Made by a program: the position numbers and the translations under genes. A DNA stretch of 64,000 nucleotides from Streptomyces kaniharaensis (lineage in GTDB: Bacteria > Actinomycetota > Actinomycetes > Streptomycetales > Streptomycetaceae). The stretch spans positions 1-64,000 of the forward strand of contig NZ_WBOF01000005.1 of assembly GCF_009569385.1 (NCBI RefSeq), in the 5' to 3' direction. Below the pieces are notes generated by a model that did not search any database, was not told the origin of the DNA, and was given only the letters and a program-made list of their open reading frames with translations. Positions 23,652 to 32,092 of this stretch are shown here, one piece after another; the stretch's first letter is position 1; the number at the start of each line of letters is the position of its first letter.

Positions 23652-23962
23652 CAAATCTCCTTTTTTGCTTCTCGGTGGCACATCATGGTCCACCGTGGTC
23701 GCAGTTAGCGCGCTGGAGAGGGAAGCCGATACATCAGGTGAAAGCTAGCCCGTGAACAATGCCCATGATGCTGACCCCTCAGCGGATGACGTGTCGCCAC
23801 ATCATGGCGTACCGATGTCCGCGGCAACAGGTCGTGGGCGGCGTCGACAGCCCAGCAGGGAAGCGGCCCAATCACGACTACCACCGCAACGTAGACGGTG
23901 GAGACCTGGAGTGGGACGGAGAGCGACAGCGTGCCTCTGGCCGAACCCTGCCAGGCGGCGGC
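23652..23962. other. Gene-free stretch right of the membrane protein gene
   Basis: Holds the AT-rich upstream region of the minus-strand gene and nothing else I can support; the plus-strand frame is open from 23759 but its first 68 codons look non-coding. Confidence 0.4.
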
Positions 23963-24304
23963 ATGGTCGCGGTCCTGGTTTCCTGCCCGATGCACGTCAG
24001 CGTCATGGCGCTGGGCGTGGCGGTGTCGGACGCCGACCGGCTCGCCCGCGCGGCCCTGGCGGCCGAGGTGATCGAGTTTCCGACCGCTACGGGTCGCGTC
24101 ACCACTGAACTCACCTCGATCGGGACAGCGCACCCTCGCCCCGGGGACCGACTGATCCTCAGCCTTCCGGACTCTGCGAACGGCCTGCACCGGACGATCA
24201 AGCTCTACCCCCACCAGGTTGCGGACGTCGACCTGCCCCAGCTGCGGATCCCGGACGCGGCGGCGGCGCTGCGCCTGCTGAGCGCGGCCCCGGCCGTCGT
24301 GTGA
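23963..24304 (+). CDS. Hypothetical protein, 113 residues
   Basis: ATG 23963 is chosen because residues before it (open from 23759) have poor codon use; the ribosome binding site is weak, so the start is uncertain. Sequence: MHVSVMALGVAVSDADRLAR, then a beta module and IKLYPHQVADVDLPQLRIPD. It might have lost its original 5' end or PHE when the neighbouring low-GC region came in. Separated from dndC by a strong hairpin. Confidence 0.55.
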   Translation: MVAVLVSCPMHVSVMALGVAVSDADRLARAALAAEVIEFPTATGRVTTELTSIGTAHPRPGDRLILSLPDSANGLHRTIKLYPHQVADVDLPQLRIPDAAAALRLLSAAPAVV

Positions 24305-24310
24305 CCTGCG

Positions 24311-24343
24311 GCCGCGCACCGCCGCCCGCCGGCGGTGCGCGGC
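24311..24343 (+). terminator. Intergenic hairpin, probable terminator
   Basis: Perfect 13-bp stem GCCGCGCACCGCC/GGCGGTGCGCGGC with a 7-base loop, just after the stop at 24304. Confidence 0.7.
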
Positions 24344-24403
24344 CCGCCGCCCCGGGTCCGGCACCCCGCGCCGCCGACCGCCCCATCCTTCTTGGAGCAG
24401 ACG

Positions 24404-25918
24404 TTGAACCAGGTATTGATCCCCGGGCTCGCGCCCACCCGCCGCTCCTGGCGCGGCGACCGCAACTTCTGGACCGCGCTGAAGGAGCTCCTGGAGGAGA
24501 TCCGCGCCCTGTACACCGAGGACCAGGTGCCCTGGGTGGTGGGCTACTCGGGCGGGAAGGACTCGACCCTGGTCCTTCTGCTGGTGTGGCGCGCGATCGC
24601 CGGCCTCCCGCCCGAGCAGCGCCACAAGCGGATCTACGTGATCAGCACGGACACGCTGGTGGAGAACCCCGTCGTCTCCTCCTGGGTCGGCGGCCACCTG
24701 GAGGCGATGCGCGCCGCCGCGGCCGAGCAGAGCCTTCCGCTCGAAGTGCACCGGCTCACCCCCGAGCTGAAGGACAGCTTCTGGGTGTGCCTGATCGGCC
24801 GCGGCTACGCGGCACCGAGGCCCAAGTTCCGGTGGTGCACCGAGCGTCTCAAGATCAAGCCCTCGGGGAAGTTCATCCGCGACGTCGTCTCCCACCACGG
24901 CCAGGCGATCCTGCTGCTCGGCACCCGCAAGGCCGAGTCGGCCGCCCGGGCCCGCACGATGGCCCGGCACGAGAAGGACCGCGTGCGCGACCGCCTCTCG
25001 CCGAACGCCGGCCTGCCGAACTCCCTGGTGTACACGCCGATCGAGCACCTCACCAACGACGACGTCTGGGAGGTCCTGATGATGCTGGACAAGCTGCCGT
25101 GGGGCCGCTCAGCCAAGGAACTGCTCGCCCTCTACCAGGGCGCCTCCCCCGACGCGGAGTGCCCGCTGGTCGTGGACACCAGCACGCCTTCCTGCGGCGA
25201 CAGCCGGTTCGGGTGCTGGACCTGCACGCTGGTGAGCGCCGACAAGTCGATGACCGCCATGATCGTCAACGACGACGCCAACGACTGGATGCACCCCCTG
25301 CTCAGGCTGCGCGACGCCCTGGACGTCGACGACGACCGGCACCTGCGCGAGTTCCAGCGGGCCAACGGGTCGCTCACCGTCCACCGCGGCCGACTCGTCC
25401 ACGGCCTCTACACCCAGCAGGCCCGTGCCGAGTGGTTGCGCCAGCTGCTGACGGCGCAGCAGCAGGTGCGCCGGCGCGCCCCCGAGGGGCTGCGCGGGAT
25501 CGAGCTGGTCTCCATGGCCGAGCTGGAGGAGATCCGGCGGATCTGGGTGTTCGACAAGCACGAGGTCGAGGACCTGCTTCCCGGTATCTGGCAGGAGGTC
25601 ACCGGGGAGCCGTGGCCCGGGCCTACGGCGCAGGACCTGATGACGCTGCCGGCCGACTCGCTGGACATCCTGGCCGAGGTCTGTGGCGAGGACCGGCGGA
25701 TGTACGAAGGCCTGCGGACCATGCTGGGGATCGAACGCAGCTTCCGGGCGCGCGGGGTGCGCCGCGGCCTCCTGGACGAGCTGGAGAAGGCGGTCCGACG
25801 GTTCAGCTTCGCCACCGAGGAGGAGGCGCTGGAGTTCGCGCTGAAGCATGGGGACAAGGAGGAGCGCGGCGACGAGCAGCTGTCGTTGCTGTTCGAGGAC
25901 GGCTTCGGCAGCGGGTGA
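24404..25918 (+). CDS. DndC-like sulfur-modification / PAPS-reductase-type PP-loop protein
   Basis: 504 residues from the TTG at 24404 (TTGGAGCAGACG precedes it). The PP-loop SGGKDS starts at residue 49; WCTERLKIKPS, LLLGTRKAES and Cys clusters CPLVVD, PSCGD and GCWTCT follow, matching the DndC architecture with Cys suited to an iron-sulfur cluster. DndC acts with DndA, DndD and DndE to put phosphorothioates in DNA. No other dnd gene is in this window, so it is an orphan here and may work with host proteins or have a different substrate. Length fits DndC. Behind a terminator, without a PHE. Confidence 0.82.
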   Translation: MNQVLIPGLAPTRRSWRGDRNFWTALKELLEEIRALYTEDQVPWVVGYSGGKDSTLVLLLVWRAIAGLPPEQRHKRIYVISTDTLVENPVVSSWVGGHLEAMRAAAAEQSLPLEVHRLTPELKDSFWVCLIGRGYAAPRPKFRWCTERLKIKPSGKFIRDVVSHHGQAILLLGTRKAESAARARTMARHEKDRVRDRLSPNAGLPNSLVYTPIEHLTNDDVWEVLMMLDKLPWGRSAKELLALYQGASPDAECPLVVDTSTPSCGDSRFGCWTCTLVSADKSMTAMIVNDDANDWMHPLLRLRDALDVDDDRHLREFQRANGSLTVHRGRLVHGLYTQQARAEWLRQLLTAQQQVRRRAPEGLRGIELVSMAELEEIRRIWVFDKHEVEDLLPGIWQEVTGEPWPGPTAQDLMTLPADSLDILAEVCGEDRRMYEGLRTMLGIERSFRARGVRRGLLDELEKAVRRFSFATEEEALEFALKHGDKEERGDEQLSLLFEDGFGSG

Positions 25919-25987
25919 GCGCGCCGGGCCCGGCGGAGGCGCAGCGCGGGCGTGGTGATGCCCTGCTTGGGCGCGACGGGGCAGGTA

Positions 25988-26205
25988 TGACCGGGCAGGT
26001 CAGTTTGCGGGCTCACCGCCCGAATCAGCAGGCCGCATCGCTTCCGGACACGGTTGTTGGCGGGTGGTCGGTCATCGAATCCTGCGAGGCAGAGGCCCCT
26101 GTGCGCCCGGCCAGGCGCACAGCCCCAGGTCGTGCGGGTTCAATCTCCCGACGCGTCCTGGCTCGCAGGATTCGGTGTCCATTCGCAGAGTGCGCTGTCC
26201 AGTCA
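25988..26205. repeat. 218 bp inverted-repeat-bounded element, copy A
   Basis: Ends are TGACCGGGCA and TGTCCAGTCA (complementary except one mismatch and one G-T pair). Inside, AATCCTGCGAG (26078-26088) pairs perfectly with CTCGCAGGATT (26162-26172) and CTGTGCGCC (26099-26107) with GGCGCACAG (26114-26122). It is related along its whole length to copy B at 34519. It could be a non-autonomous mobile element (MITE-like) or a structured RNA gene. No ORF. It fills the gap between dndC and PHE-17. Confidence 0.7.
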
Positions 26206-26231
26206 CAGTCGCTCTGGTAGTGCTCCCCCAT

Positions 26232-26300
26232 TTGCTTCTATGCGCCCTTCGCGGTATTATTTTTCATGTCAGGCCGGATGGCTACCGGCGGCATCGAACC
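26232..26300 (+). promoter_or_regulatory. PHE-17
   Basis: -35 TTGCTT (26232-26237), spacer CTATGCGCCCTTCGCGG, -10 TATTAT (26255-26260), hairpin CCGGATGGCTACCGG, tail CATCGAACC. Drives the double zeta toxin gene. Confidence 0.88.
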
Positions 26301-26316
26301 AGGCTAGGAGGCCTCC

Positions 26317-28215
26317 TTGTCCACGCCCACCCCCGCGCCGACGGCGATAAGCAAGACGATCGGAGCGGTAGTGCGCAAGCAGCGGGAGGTCCTCCCCGTG
26401 GTCCTGTCGGACGGCGACAGTAGCCAGGTCTTGGACCAGGTGATCCTGCCGACGTGGACCCGAGGTGCGGTGCCGCAGGAGGAGCCGGTGGTGTTGCTCG
26501 TGGCTGGCCCTCCCGGCGGCGGGAAGAGCACCCTCGGCGATCTGCTGCTGCCGGTCCTTGGCCTGCGTGGCGGTGCCGTGCGTGTCGGCGCCGACCTTTA
26601 CAAGGCCGCACACCGGCACTACGAGGCGTTGCTGGCGAAGGACGTGCGGACCGCGGGTGTCCGCGTCCGGCCGGATACCCGCCGCTGGCAGGCCGCCATG
26701 GAGGAGCATGTGCGCGCCCAGCGTCTGGACGCGCTGGTGGAGACCGCGCTCGCGAATGCGGACGAGGCCCGGACACAGGCAATGGCCTACCGGGCGGCCG
26801 GGCACCGGATCGAGGTCGTCGCTGTGGCGTGCGCCCTGGCGTGGAGTCAGCTGGGCGTGCTGGAGCGCTACCTTGGCGATGGGGAGGGGGCCGGGCGGTA
26901 CGTGTCGTGGGCCAACCATGACGAGTGCGCCCGGCAGCTGGCCCGCACTCTGGATGTGCTGGAGTCCGAGCACTTGGTGGACCGCGTCACGGTGGTGCGG
27001 CGCGGCCTGGAGTTCCTGTACGGCAACGAGCTCGTCGACGGGGCGTGGGTGCGGCCGCGCGGCGCGGCGCGGGCGGTGGAGGCCGAGCGGGCTAGATGGT
27101 GGGGCGCGGTGGAGACCTCGTCTTTCCGCCGGTCTCTGGCCTCCGCCGAGCGCGCGTTGGTGAGGGCGGAGAGCCGGCTGCCAGCTGACCAGGTGCTGGC
27201 GGTGGTGCGGGACGCGGAGCGGTGCGCCGCGCTGGCCGAGCCGGTGCGGCGCACCGCCCAGCCGATCGACGGGCCGCCCGGCGTCGACTACCACCGGCTG
27301 TCCGCCGACGAACACGAGTGGACCTTCCAGAACCTGATCGTCCCGGACCTCGGCGAGATCGTGGCGCAGGAGCGGCCCGTCGTCGTGTACGTCATGGGGG
27401 CACCCGGCGCGGGCAAATCCCAGGCGACGATGATGGTGCGCCGCGCGCTGCGCGCTCGGCGGCCGGTGTGGATCTCGGGCGAGCTGTTCAAGGCGGCCCA
27501 CCCGGACTACTTTCGGCTGCTGCGCGAGCATCCGCGTACCGCCTCCGCCCGGATCCGCGCGGACTACAAGGCGTGGCAGGCCCGGGCCGAGGCGTACGTG
27601 CGGGAGCGGGGCGCGGACGCGGTGATCGAGATCGCCCCCGGCAGCGCGGCCGCTTTCCTCGACGACGCCGCCGCGTGGCGCAGGGCCGGGTCCCGCGTCG
27701 AGTTGCTGGTGCTGGACGTGCGCGCGGCCGACAGCCGCCAGGGCACCGCTCTTCGCTACGCCGAGGTCAGCCGGGGCGGCACCCGCCTGGGCCGGTTCAC
27801 CACCGCCGCCGGGCACGACCGGTGCCTGGCGGCGGTGCTGGACTGCGTGCAGGCCGTCGAGGAGCGGCGCCTGGTGGACCATCTCAGCGTGGTGAGGCGC
27901 GACGGCACCGCCGTCTTCCGCAACACGCTCGGCGCCGACGGCCGGTGGGCCGGTCCGGCCGGCGCCGCACTCGCTGCCCGGGCGGGACAGGCGCGGCTCT
28001 ACACCGAGCAGGAGGCCCGCCAGTTCCTCGCCCGGCAGCGCGAGCTGCGTATGGCGCTGCCGCAGTACCGGCGAGAGATCGACGCGATCACCCGGCTGGC
28101 ATGGCCTCTGCTGCCGCCCGCGCTCCAGCCCGGCCGGCTCGCCTTCGCCCCGCCTGCGGCCCTCCCGGCGCGGCGCTCCTACGCCCCGGTGATCTCGTTG
28201 AGCCTGGCGTCGTAG
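26317..28215 (+). CDS. Tandem zeta-toxin-like kinase, 632 residues
   Basis: TTG at 26317 after CTAGGAGGCCTCC. Two zeta-type domains in one chain: first Walker A GPPGGGKST (64-72) with GADLYKAAHRHYEALL, second Walker A GAPGAGKSQ (361-369) with ISGELFKAAHPDYFRLL. Both keep the zeta pattern of P-loop, then LYK/LFK plus H-x-x-Y and a later RPDTRRWQ / RADYKAWQ segment. Zeta toxins phosphorylate UDP-GlcNAc and block wall synthesis. Two full copies is unusual; usually there is one. The 3' end overlaps the convergent 28179 gene by 37 bases. Family firm, activity and target inferred. Confidence 0.85.
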   Translation: MSTPTPAPTAISKTIGAVVRKQREVLPVVLSDGDSSQVLDQVILPTWTRGAVPQEEPVVLLVAGPPGGGKSTLGDLLLPVLGLRGGAVRVGADLYKAAHRHYEALLAKDVRTAGVRVRPDTRRWQAAMEEHVRAQRLDALVETALANADEARTQAMAYRAAGHRIEVVAVACALAWSQLGVLERYLGDGEGAGRYVSWANHDECARQLARTLDVLESEHLVDRVTVVRRGLEFLYGNELVDGAWVRPRGAARAVEAERARWWGAVETSSFRRSLASAERALVRAESRLPADQVLAVVRDAERCAALAEPVRRTAQPIDGPPGVDYHRLSADEHEWTFQNLIVPDLGEIVAQERPVVVYVMGAPGAGKSQATMMVRRALRARRPVWISGELFKAAHPDYFRLLREHPRTASARIRADYKAWQARAEAYVRERGADAVIEIAPGSAAAFLDDAAAWRRAGSRVELLVLDVRAADSRQGTALRYAEVSRGGTRLGRFTTAAGHDRCLAAVLDCVQAVEERRLVDHLSVVRRDGTAVFRNTLGADGRWAGPAGAALAARAGQARLYTEQEARQFLARQRELRMALPQYRREIDAITRLAWPLLPPALQPGRLAFAPPAALPARRSYAPVISLSLAS

Positions 28216-28487
28216 AGGGCCTCGATCCGCTCCAGCTCCTGCGCGGTCGCCTCCGGAAGGTCGCGCAGCGCTGTGGTGCAGGCGGCACGTTCGGCCAGCA
28301 GCTGCTCGACGCGGTCGGGGTCGGGGGCCGGTCGCCGGCGTTCGGCGTGGATCTGCTCGGTGTACCAGGCCGCGGCCTGCTCGATCTTCTCCGCGACGCG
28401 GCCGAGGGCGCTGTCGTCCCCAGTGCTGTCTGACCAGTCGGGACCAGCGCCGGTTGGGGGGTGGTCGGGAAGTTCGGGGTCGTGCAC
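28179..28487 (-). CDS. Small helical protein convergent with the zeta gene, candidate antitoxin
   Basis: 102 residues, GTG at 28487 on the minus strand with AACGAGGCGG upstream. An acidic, probably disordered N-terminus is followed by three helices (RVAEKIEQAAAWYTEQIHAE, PDRVEQLLAERAACTTALRD, and a last one ending ALYDARLNEI). Size and all-helical character fit an epsilon-like antitoxin, and the gene overlaps the toxin's 3' end tail to tail, but the sequence does not prove it and antitoxins are normally co-directional. Confidence 0.65.
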   Translation of the reverse strand: MHDPELPDHPPTGAGPDWSDSTGDDSALGRVAEKIEQAAAWYTEQIHAERRRPAPDPDRVEQLLAERAACTTALRDLPEATAQELERIEALYDARLNEITGA

Positions 28488-28644
28488 GGGGAACCGCCTC
28501 GTTTCTGGAAATTTCCGCAGGCCAGGGCTGTCCTGACATGTCGGAGCCTACGGTCCCCGGCCGAATCCGCCAGGTCCGGGCCGTCTTCGCCTGCGAGGGC
28601 GTAGGTTGATGCTTGGTCAGATCTGTGCGGAGGGGGAGTCGTCG

Positions 28645-31347
28645 ATGGCGGGGCGGGATCTGCGGGCGCTGTTCGGTTCGAACGACCGGAGCCTGGGGAC
28701 CGATGAGGCGTTCACCAACCGGGGAGGCCAGTGGGCGCAGGTCACAACCGCGATCGCCGAGCACCTGGCCCACGTGGCCGCTGACGGTTTCGACGTCCAG
28801 GACCTGGAGACGGCACGACGCAACGTGCTCGTCTTCCACGGCATCGGCGGCGTCGGCAAGACCACCTTGTCGCGGAAGCTGGAGGCCGCACTCGCCGCGG
28901 CCGAGTCCCGGCCCGCGCAGTGGGGTGAGCCCACCTGGCCCGCCACGCCCCGGCTGCTGCCGGTGCGCGTCGACCTCGCCCGCTCCGCCGGGATGGACTT
29001 CGAACGCCTCGTCCTCACCCTGCGCCTGACGCTCGCTGGCCTGGACCGTGCCCTGCCGGCGTTCGACCTCGCGCTCATCCGGTACTGGGAGCACAACCAC
29101 CCCGGCGAGAGCCTGGAGGAGTACCTGCGCCGCGCCGGGCTGGTGAGCCGCTTCGCGAAGGTGCTGCCCGGCCAGCTGCAGGGGGCGCTGTCGAAGGCCG
29201 CCGAGGAATTCGCTCTGCCGGGCGTGGTCGGCTCCGCAGTCGGGCAGGTCACCACCGCTGTCGTCCGGGCGGTGCGCGAGCGCCGGACCACTGCCCGCGC
29301 CCTGGCCGGCTGTCCGCGGCTCGCGGACCTGCTGGAGGCGGAGCCGGACCTGGACGCGCTCTCCTTCTACCCGCACCTGCTCGCGTACGAGATCGACCGG
29401 CTGCCCGCGAAGGCGGCCGTCGTGCCGGTGGTGCTGCTGGACACCTTTGAGGACACCGGCGACCGCACCAACCGCGACCTGGAACGCCTGATCCAGCGTA
29501 CGGTGTGGCTCCTGCCTAACGCCCTTTTCGTCATCACCGGCCGCTCCCGCCTCCAGTGGGCCGACGACGCGCTGCAGGGGCAGCTCGACTACACCGGGCC
29601 CGCCGCCTGGCCGCAGCTGGCCGCCCACATCCCCGCCGCCTGCGGGGCTGCCCCCACCGCATCGGTCAGCTCGGGGACGGCAGCCGACCGGCAGGTCCTG
29701 ATCGGCGACTTCAGCCCCGAGGACTGTGACGACTACCTTGCCCGCCGTCTCACCGCCGACGGCCGGCCCCTCATCGGCGATGATCTGCGCGAGGTCATTG
29801 CCGCCCGCTCCCACGGCCTGCCGCTGTTCCTCGACCTCGCCGTGATGCGGTTCCTGGAGATCCGCCGCACCCGCACCCCCGAGGCGGCCGACTTCGACCA
29901 CGACTTCCCGGCCCTCATTGCCCGCACCCTCCAGGACCTCACCCCCGACGAGCGGCACGTCCTGCGCGCCGTGTCCCTGCTGGACGCCTTCGACATCGCG
30001 CTCGCCACCGCCACGGCCGGCATGACCCACCAGGCCGCGGCCCTGCGCCTGGCCGAGCGGCCCTTCGTCCGCGAGAACCAGCTCGCCCTGTGGCCCTACC
30101 ACCTGCACGGCGTGGTGCGCTCCACCATCCGCCGGGCCGACGACCACACCGACGACCGCTGGTCCGACCAGGACTGGGCCCGCGCCGCCGCCCGGGCCTT
30201 CGATGCGCTCGGCGACCAGTGGACCGACGCCCCGGACCGTGGCCGGCGCCTCCTGGTCGCCTGCCTGCGCCAGGGCCTCACCCTCGCCCGCGACCACCGC
30301 CTCGACCTCGGATGGCTCTCGGAGGCAGCGTGGGCGTACGTGTCCGACTCCGTGTGGGAACCCCTCGTCCTGCGCTCGACCGGCACCGGCGAAGACCGCA
30401 ACGGCGGGCAGTCACTCGCGACGGCCGCCGACGCCCTGGTCGAGACCCTCAACGCCCTCGCCCGCCGCCAGCACGAACACCGCGCCCGCACCGTCCAGCG
30501 CCTGGCCGCCGTCGTCGACACCCACCTGCTTCCCGAGGACCTCCACCACCTCGCCGTCTACTACCTCGCCAAGGCGCAGCGCGACCTCGGGCACCGTGCC
30601 GGCTCTCGGCACGGTATGCAGCTCGTCGCCGACGGCGGCGGCCGGCTTGCCCCGGCTGCCCGGCGCGGCCTGGTCCACCTCGCCCGTCTCGCCGGCGACT
30701 TCCCCGCCGCCCAAGCCGCCGCGCAGGGCCTCGGATGGAAGGGACGCCAGCACCGCGTCGAAGGCGACATCTTGTGGCCCCACGCCGACATGCGGCGCGC
30801 CGCCGACGCTTACTTGGCCGCCCGCACCCAGGCCGAGCAGCACGGTGTCGCCGGCGAGCGCGCCACCTCCCAGGCCCAGCGCGCCTTCACCCTCGCCTTC
30901 ACCGACCCCCAGGCGGCCGACGACGAGATCGACCTCGCCAAACAGCTCCTGACCGGGCTCGACCTGCGGGCCACCACCCTGACCGTCCAAACGGCCGCCC
31001 TCGTCCGCGACGCCGGCCGCGACGACGTCGACGACCAACTTGAGGTCCTACGCACCGAGGCCCGCACCGCCGGCATCGTCGCCGCCCAGGCCGCCCTCGA
31101 ACTCGCCGCCGCCTTCCACCACGCCGTCCGCGGCGACGACGCGGCCCTCGCCGCCGTCCAGGCCCGGCTGCGCGACCTCGCCCGCGCCGGCGACTACGCC
31201 TACTACACCGACATCGCCCACCACATGGCCGGCCAGCGCCCTGACGCCCCCTCCGGCGTCTGCTGGCTCGATAGCGAGGAGACCGTGCGGACCAGGTGGC
31301 GGGACCTCGTCACCACCCGCCAGCACCTTCTCGCCCCCGGACAGTAA
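28645..31347 (+). CDS. STAND-type P-loop NTPase with repeat C-terminus, 900 residues
   Basis: ATG 28645 after GAGGGGGAGTCGTCG. N-terminal ATPase: Walker A GIGGVGKTTL (from residue 66), Walker B-like VVLLDTFED (about 262) and FVITGRSRLQW (a sensor-like segment with arginine), then a winged-helix-like region (LTPDERHVLRAVSLLDAFDI). The C-terminal 450 residues are helical and repeat-like, probably TPR. This is the architecture of signal-transducing NTPases, some of which (Avs) sense phage; here the sensor may be the repeat part and no effector domain is obvious. Followed by a strong terminator and a convergent small gene. Confidence 0.8.
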   Translation: MAGRDLRALFGSNDRSLGTDEAFTNRGGQWAQVTTAIAEHLAHVAADGFDVQDLETARRNVLVFHGIGGVGKTTLSRKLEAALAAAESRPAQWGEPTWPATPRLLPVRVDLARSAGMDFERLVLTLRLTLAGLDRALPAFDLALIRYWEHNHPGESLEEYLRRAGLVSRFAKVLPGQLQGALSKAAEEFALPGVVGSAVGQVTTAVVRAVRERRTTARALAGCPRLADLLEAEPDLDALSFYPHLLAYEIDRLPAKAAVVPVVLLDTFEDTGDRTNRDLERLIQRTVWLLPNALFVITGRSRLQWADDALQGQLDYTGPAAWPQLAAHIPAACGAAPTASVSSGTAADRQVLIGDFSPEDCDDYLARRLTADGRPLIGDDLREVIAARSHGLPLFLDLAVMRFLEIRRTRTPEAADFDHDFPALIARTLQDLTPDERHVLRAVSLLDAFDIALATATAGMTHQAAALRLAERPFVRENQLALWPYHLHGVVRSTIRRADDHTDDRWSDQDWARAAARAFDALGDQWTDAPDRGRRLLVACLRQGLTLARDHRLDLGWLSEAAWAYVSDSVWEPLVLRSTGTGEDRNGGQSLATAADALVETLNALARRQHEHRARTVQRLAAVVDTHLLPEDLHHLAVYYLAKAQRDLGHRAGSRHGMQLVADGGGRLAPAARRGLVHLARLAGDFPAAQAAAQGLGWKGRQHRVEGDILWPHADMRRAADAYLAARTQAEQHGVAGERATSQAQRAFTLAFTDPQAADDEIDLAKQLLTGLDLRATTLTVQTAALVRDAGRDDVDDQLEVLRTEARTAGIVAAQAALELAAAFHHAVRGDDAALAAVQARLRDLARAGDYAYYTDIAHHMAGQRPDAPSGVCWLDSEETVRTRWRDLVTTRQHLLAPGQ

Positions 31348-31348
31348 A

Positions 31349-31382
31349 GAGGCCAGCCCAGTACGCGGGGCCGGCCTCTTCA
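31349..31382. terminator. Bidirectional terminator
   Basis: Stem AAGAGGCCAGCC/GGCCGGCCTCTT (11 of 12 pairs) between the convergent genes ending at 31347 and 31396, with T-rich and A-rich ends. Confidence 0.82.
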
Positions 31383-31395
31383 CCAACGCCTCCTG

Positions 31396-31815
31396 CTACT
31401 TCCCGCCCTGGCGGCGCAGCTCCTCCAGGATCGCGGCCTGCCCAGCCAGCACACCCTCCAGGGCCTTGCCCTGCGCCTCCAGGGCCCTGCCCTGGCTCTC
31501 CAGGATCCTGGTGTGCTCGGCCAACGCCGCGCCATGCTCCGCGAGGACTCGCGTCTGCTCGCCCTGCCCCGCCACCAGCACACCCACCGCCTCGGCCAGC
31601 TGCGCCGTAGCCCGGCGCTGCTCCAGCTGATCCTCGCGGATCGCGTTCAGCACCTGTGTGTGCCCGCGCAGGGAGCTGCGCACCTCGGCGCTGTCACGGT
31701 CGGCCATCGCCGCCATCGTGCGCGTGGCCGCGGACTCCTCCCGGAGGCGGTCGAGTTCCGCCTCCACCGCTGCCAGCCGCGCGCGCAGATCGTCCATCTC
31801 GCTCATGTCTTCCAT
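31396..31815 (-). CDS. Coiled-coil protein, 139 residues
   Basis: ATG 31815 on the minus strand; CAGGGAGGGGCC lies a normal distance upstream. Two long heptad-like helices: MDDLRARLAAVEAELDRLRE, then REDQLEQRRATAQLAEAVGV, then ALAEHTRILESQGRALEAQG and a last helix ILEELRRQGGK. It has no enzymatic residue. Its convergent placement after the STAND gene, with a shared terminator, suggests a functional pair, but that is inference. Confidence 0.72.
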   Translation of the reverse strand: MEDMSEMDDLRARLAAVEAELDRLREESAATRTMAAMADRDSAEVRSSLRGHTQVLNAIREDQLEQRRATAQLAEAVGVLVAGQGEQTRVLAEHGAALAEHTRILESQGRALEAQGKALEGVLAGQAAILEELRRQGGK

Positions 31816-32006
31816 TTTCAGGCCCCTCCCTGCTCGGCTACACGCCCGTTCAGCCTAGCCTGCGGCCAATCCCGCCGCTGACCTGCTGAAACACGACCCC
31901 AAGTGCCCAGGTGGTCAGTTTTCAGCAGACGAGCCAGGTCGCCAGGCGCACCGGATCGCCTGAGGGCGGGCCGGGGCTCGACACGAACCAAGGAGGCGGA
32001 CCCTAC

Positions 32007-32076
32007 TAGCAATCATGATAGCTTTGCGGTATAGTTTTTCTCGTAAGGCCGGGCGGCTCCCGGTCTGAATCGAACC
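32007..32076 (+). promoter_or_regulatory. PHE-18
   Basis: -35 TAGCAA (32007-32012), spacer TCATGATAGCTTTGCGG, -10 TATAGT (32030-32035), hairpin CCGGGCGGCTCCCGG, tail GAATCGAACC. Drives the parB-like gene. Confidence 0.88.
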
Positions 32077-32092
32077 GTGGAAAGGCTTCACC

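Noticed and set aside
26078..26172. tRNA gene in copy A of the 220 bp element
   Set aside because: There is a long closing stem and a T-arm-like GGGTTCAATCTCCC, but no proper D-arm or 17-base anticodon arm; copy B degrades these pairings.
26269..30297. A 1342-codon minus-strand open frame across the zeta and STAND genes
   Set aside because: It is the antisense shadow of two well-supported plus-strand genes with Walker motifs; its translation is Gly/Val/Arg-rich without domains.
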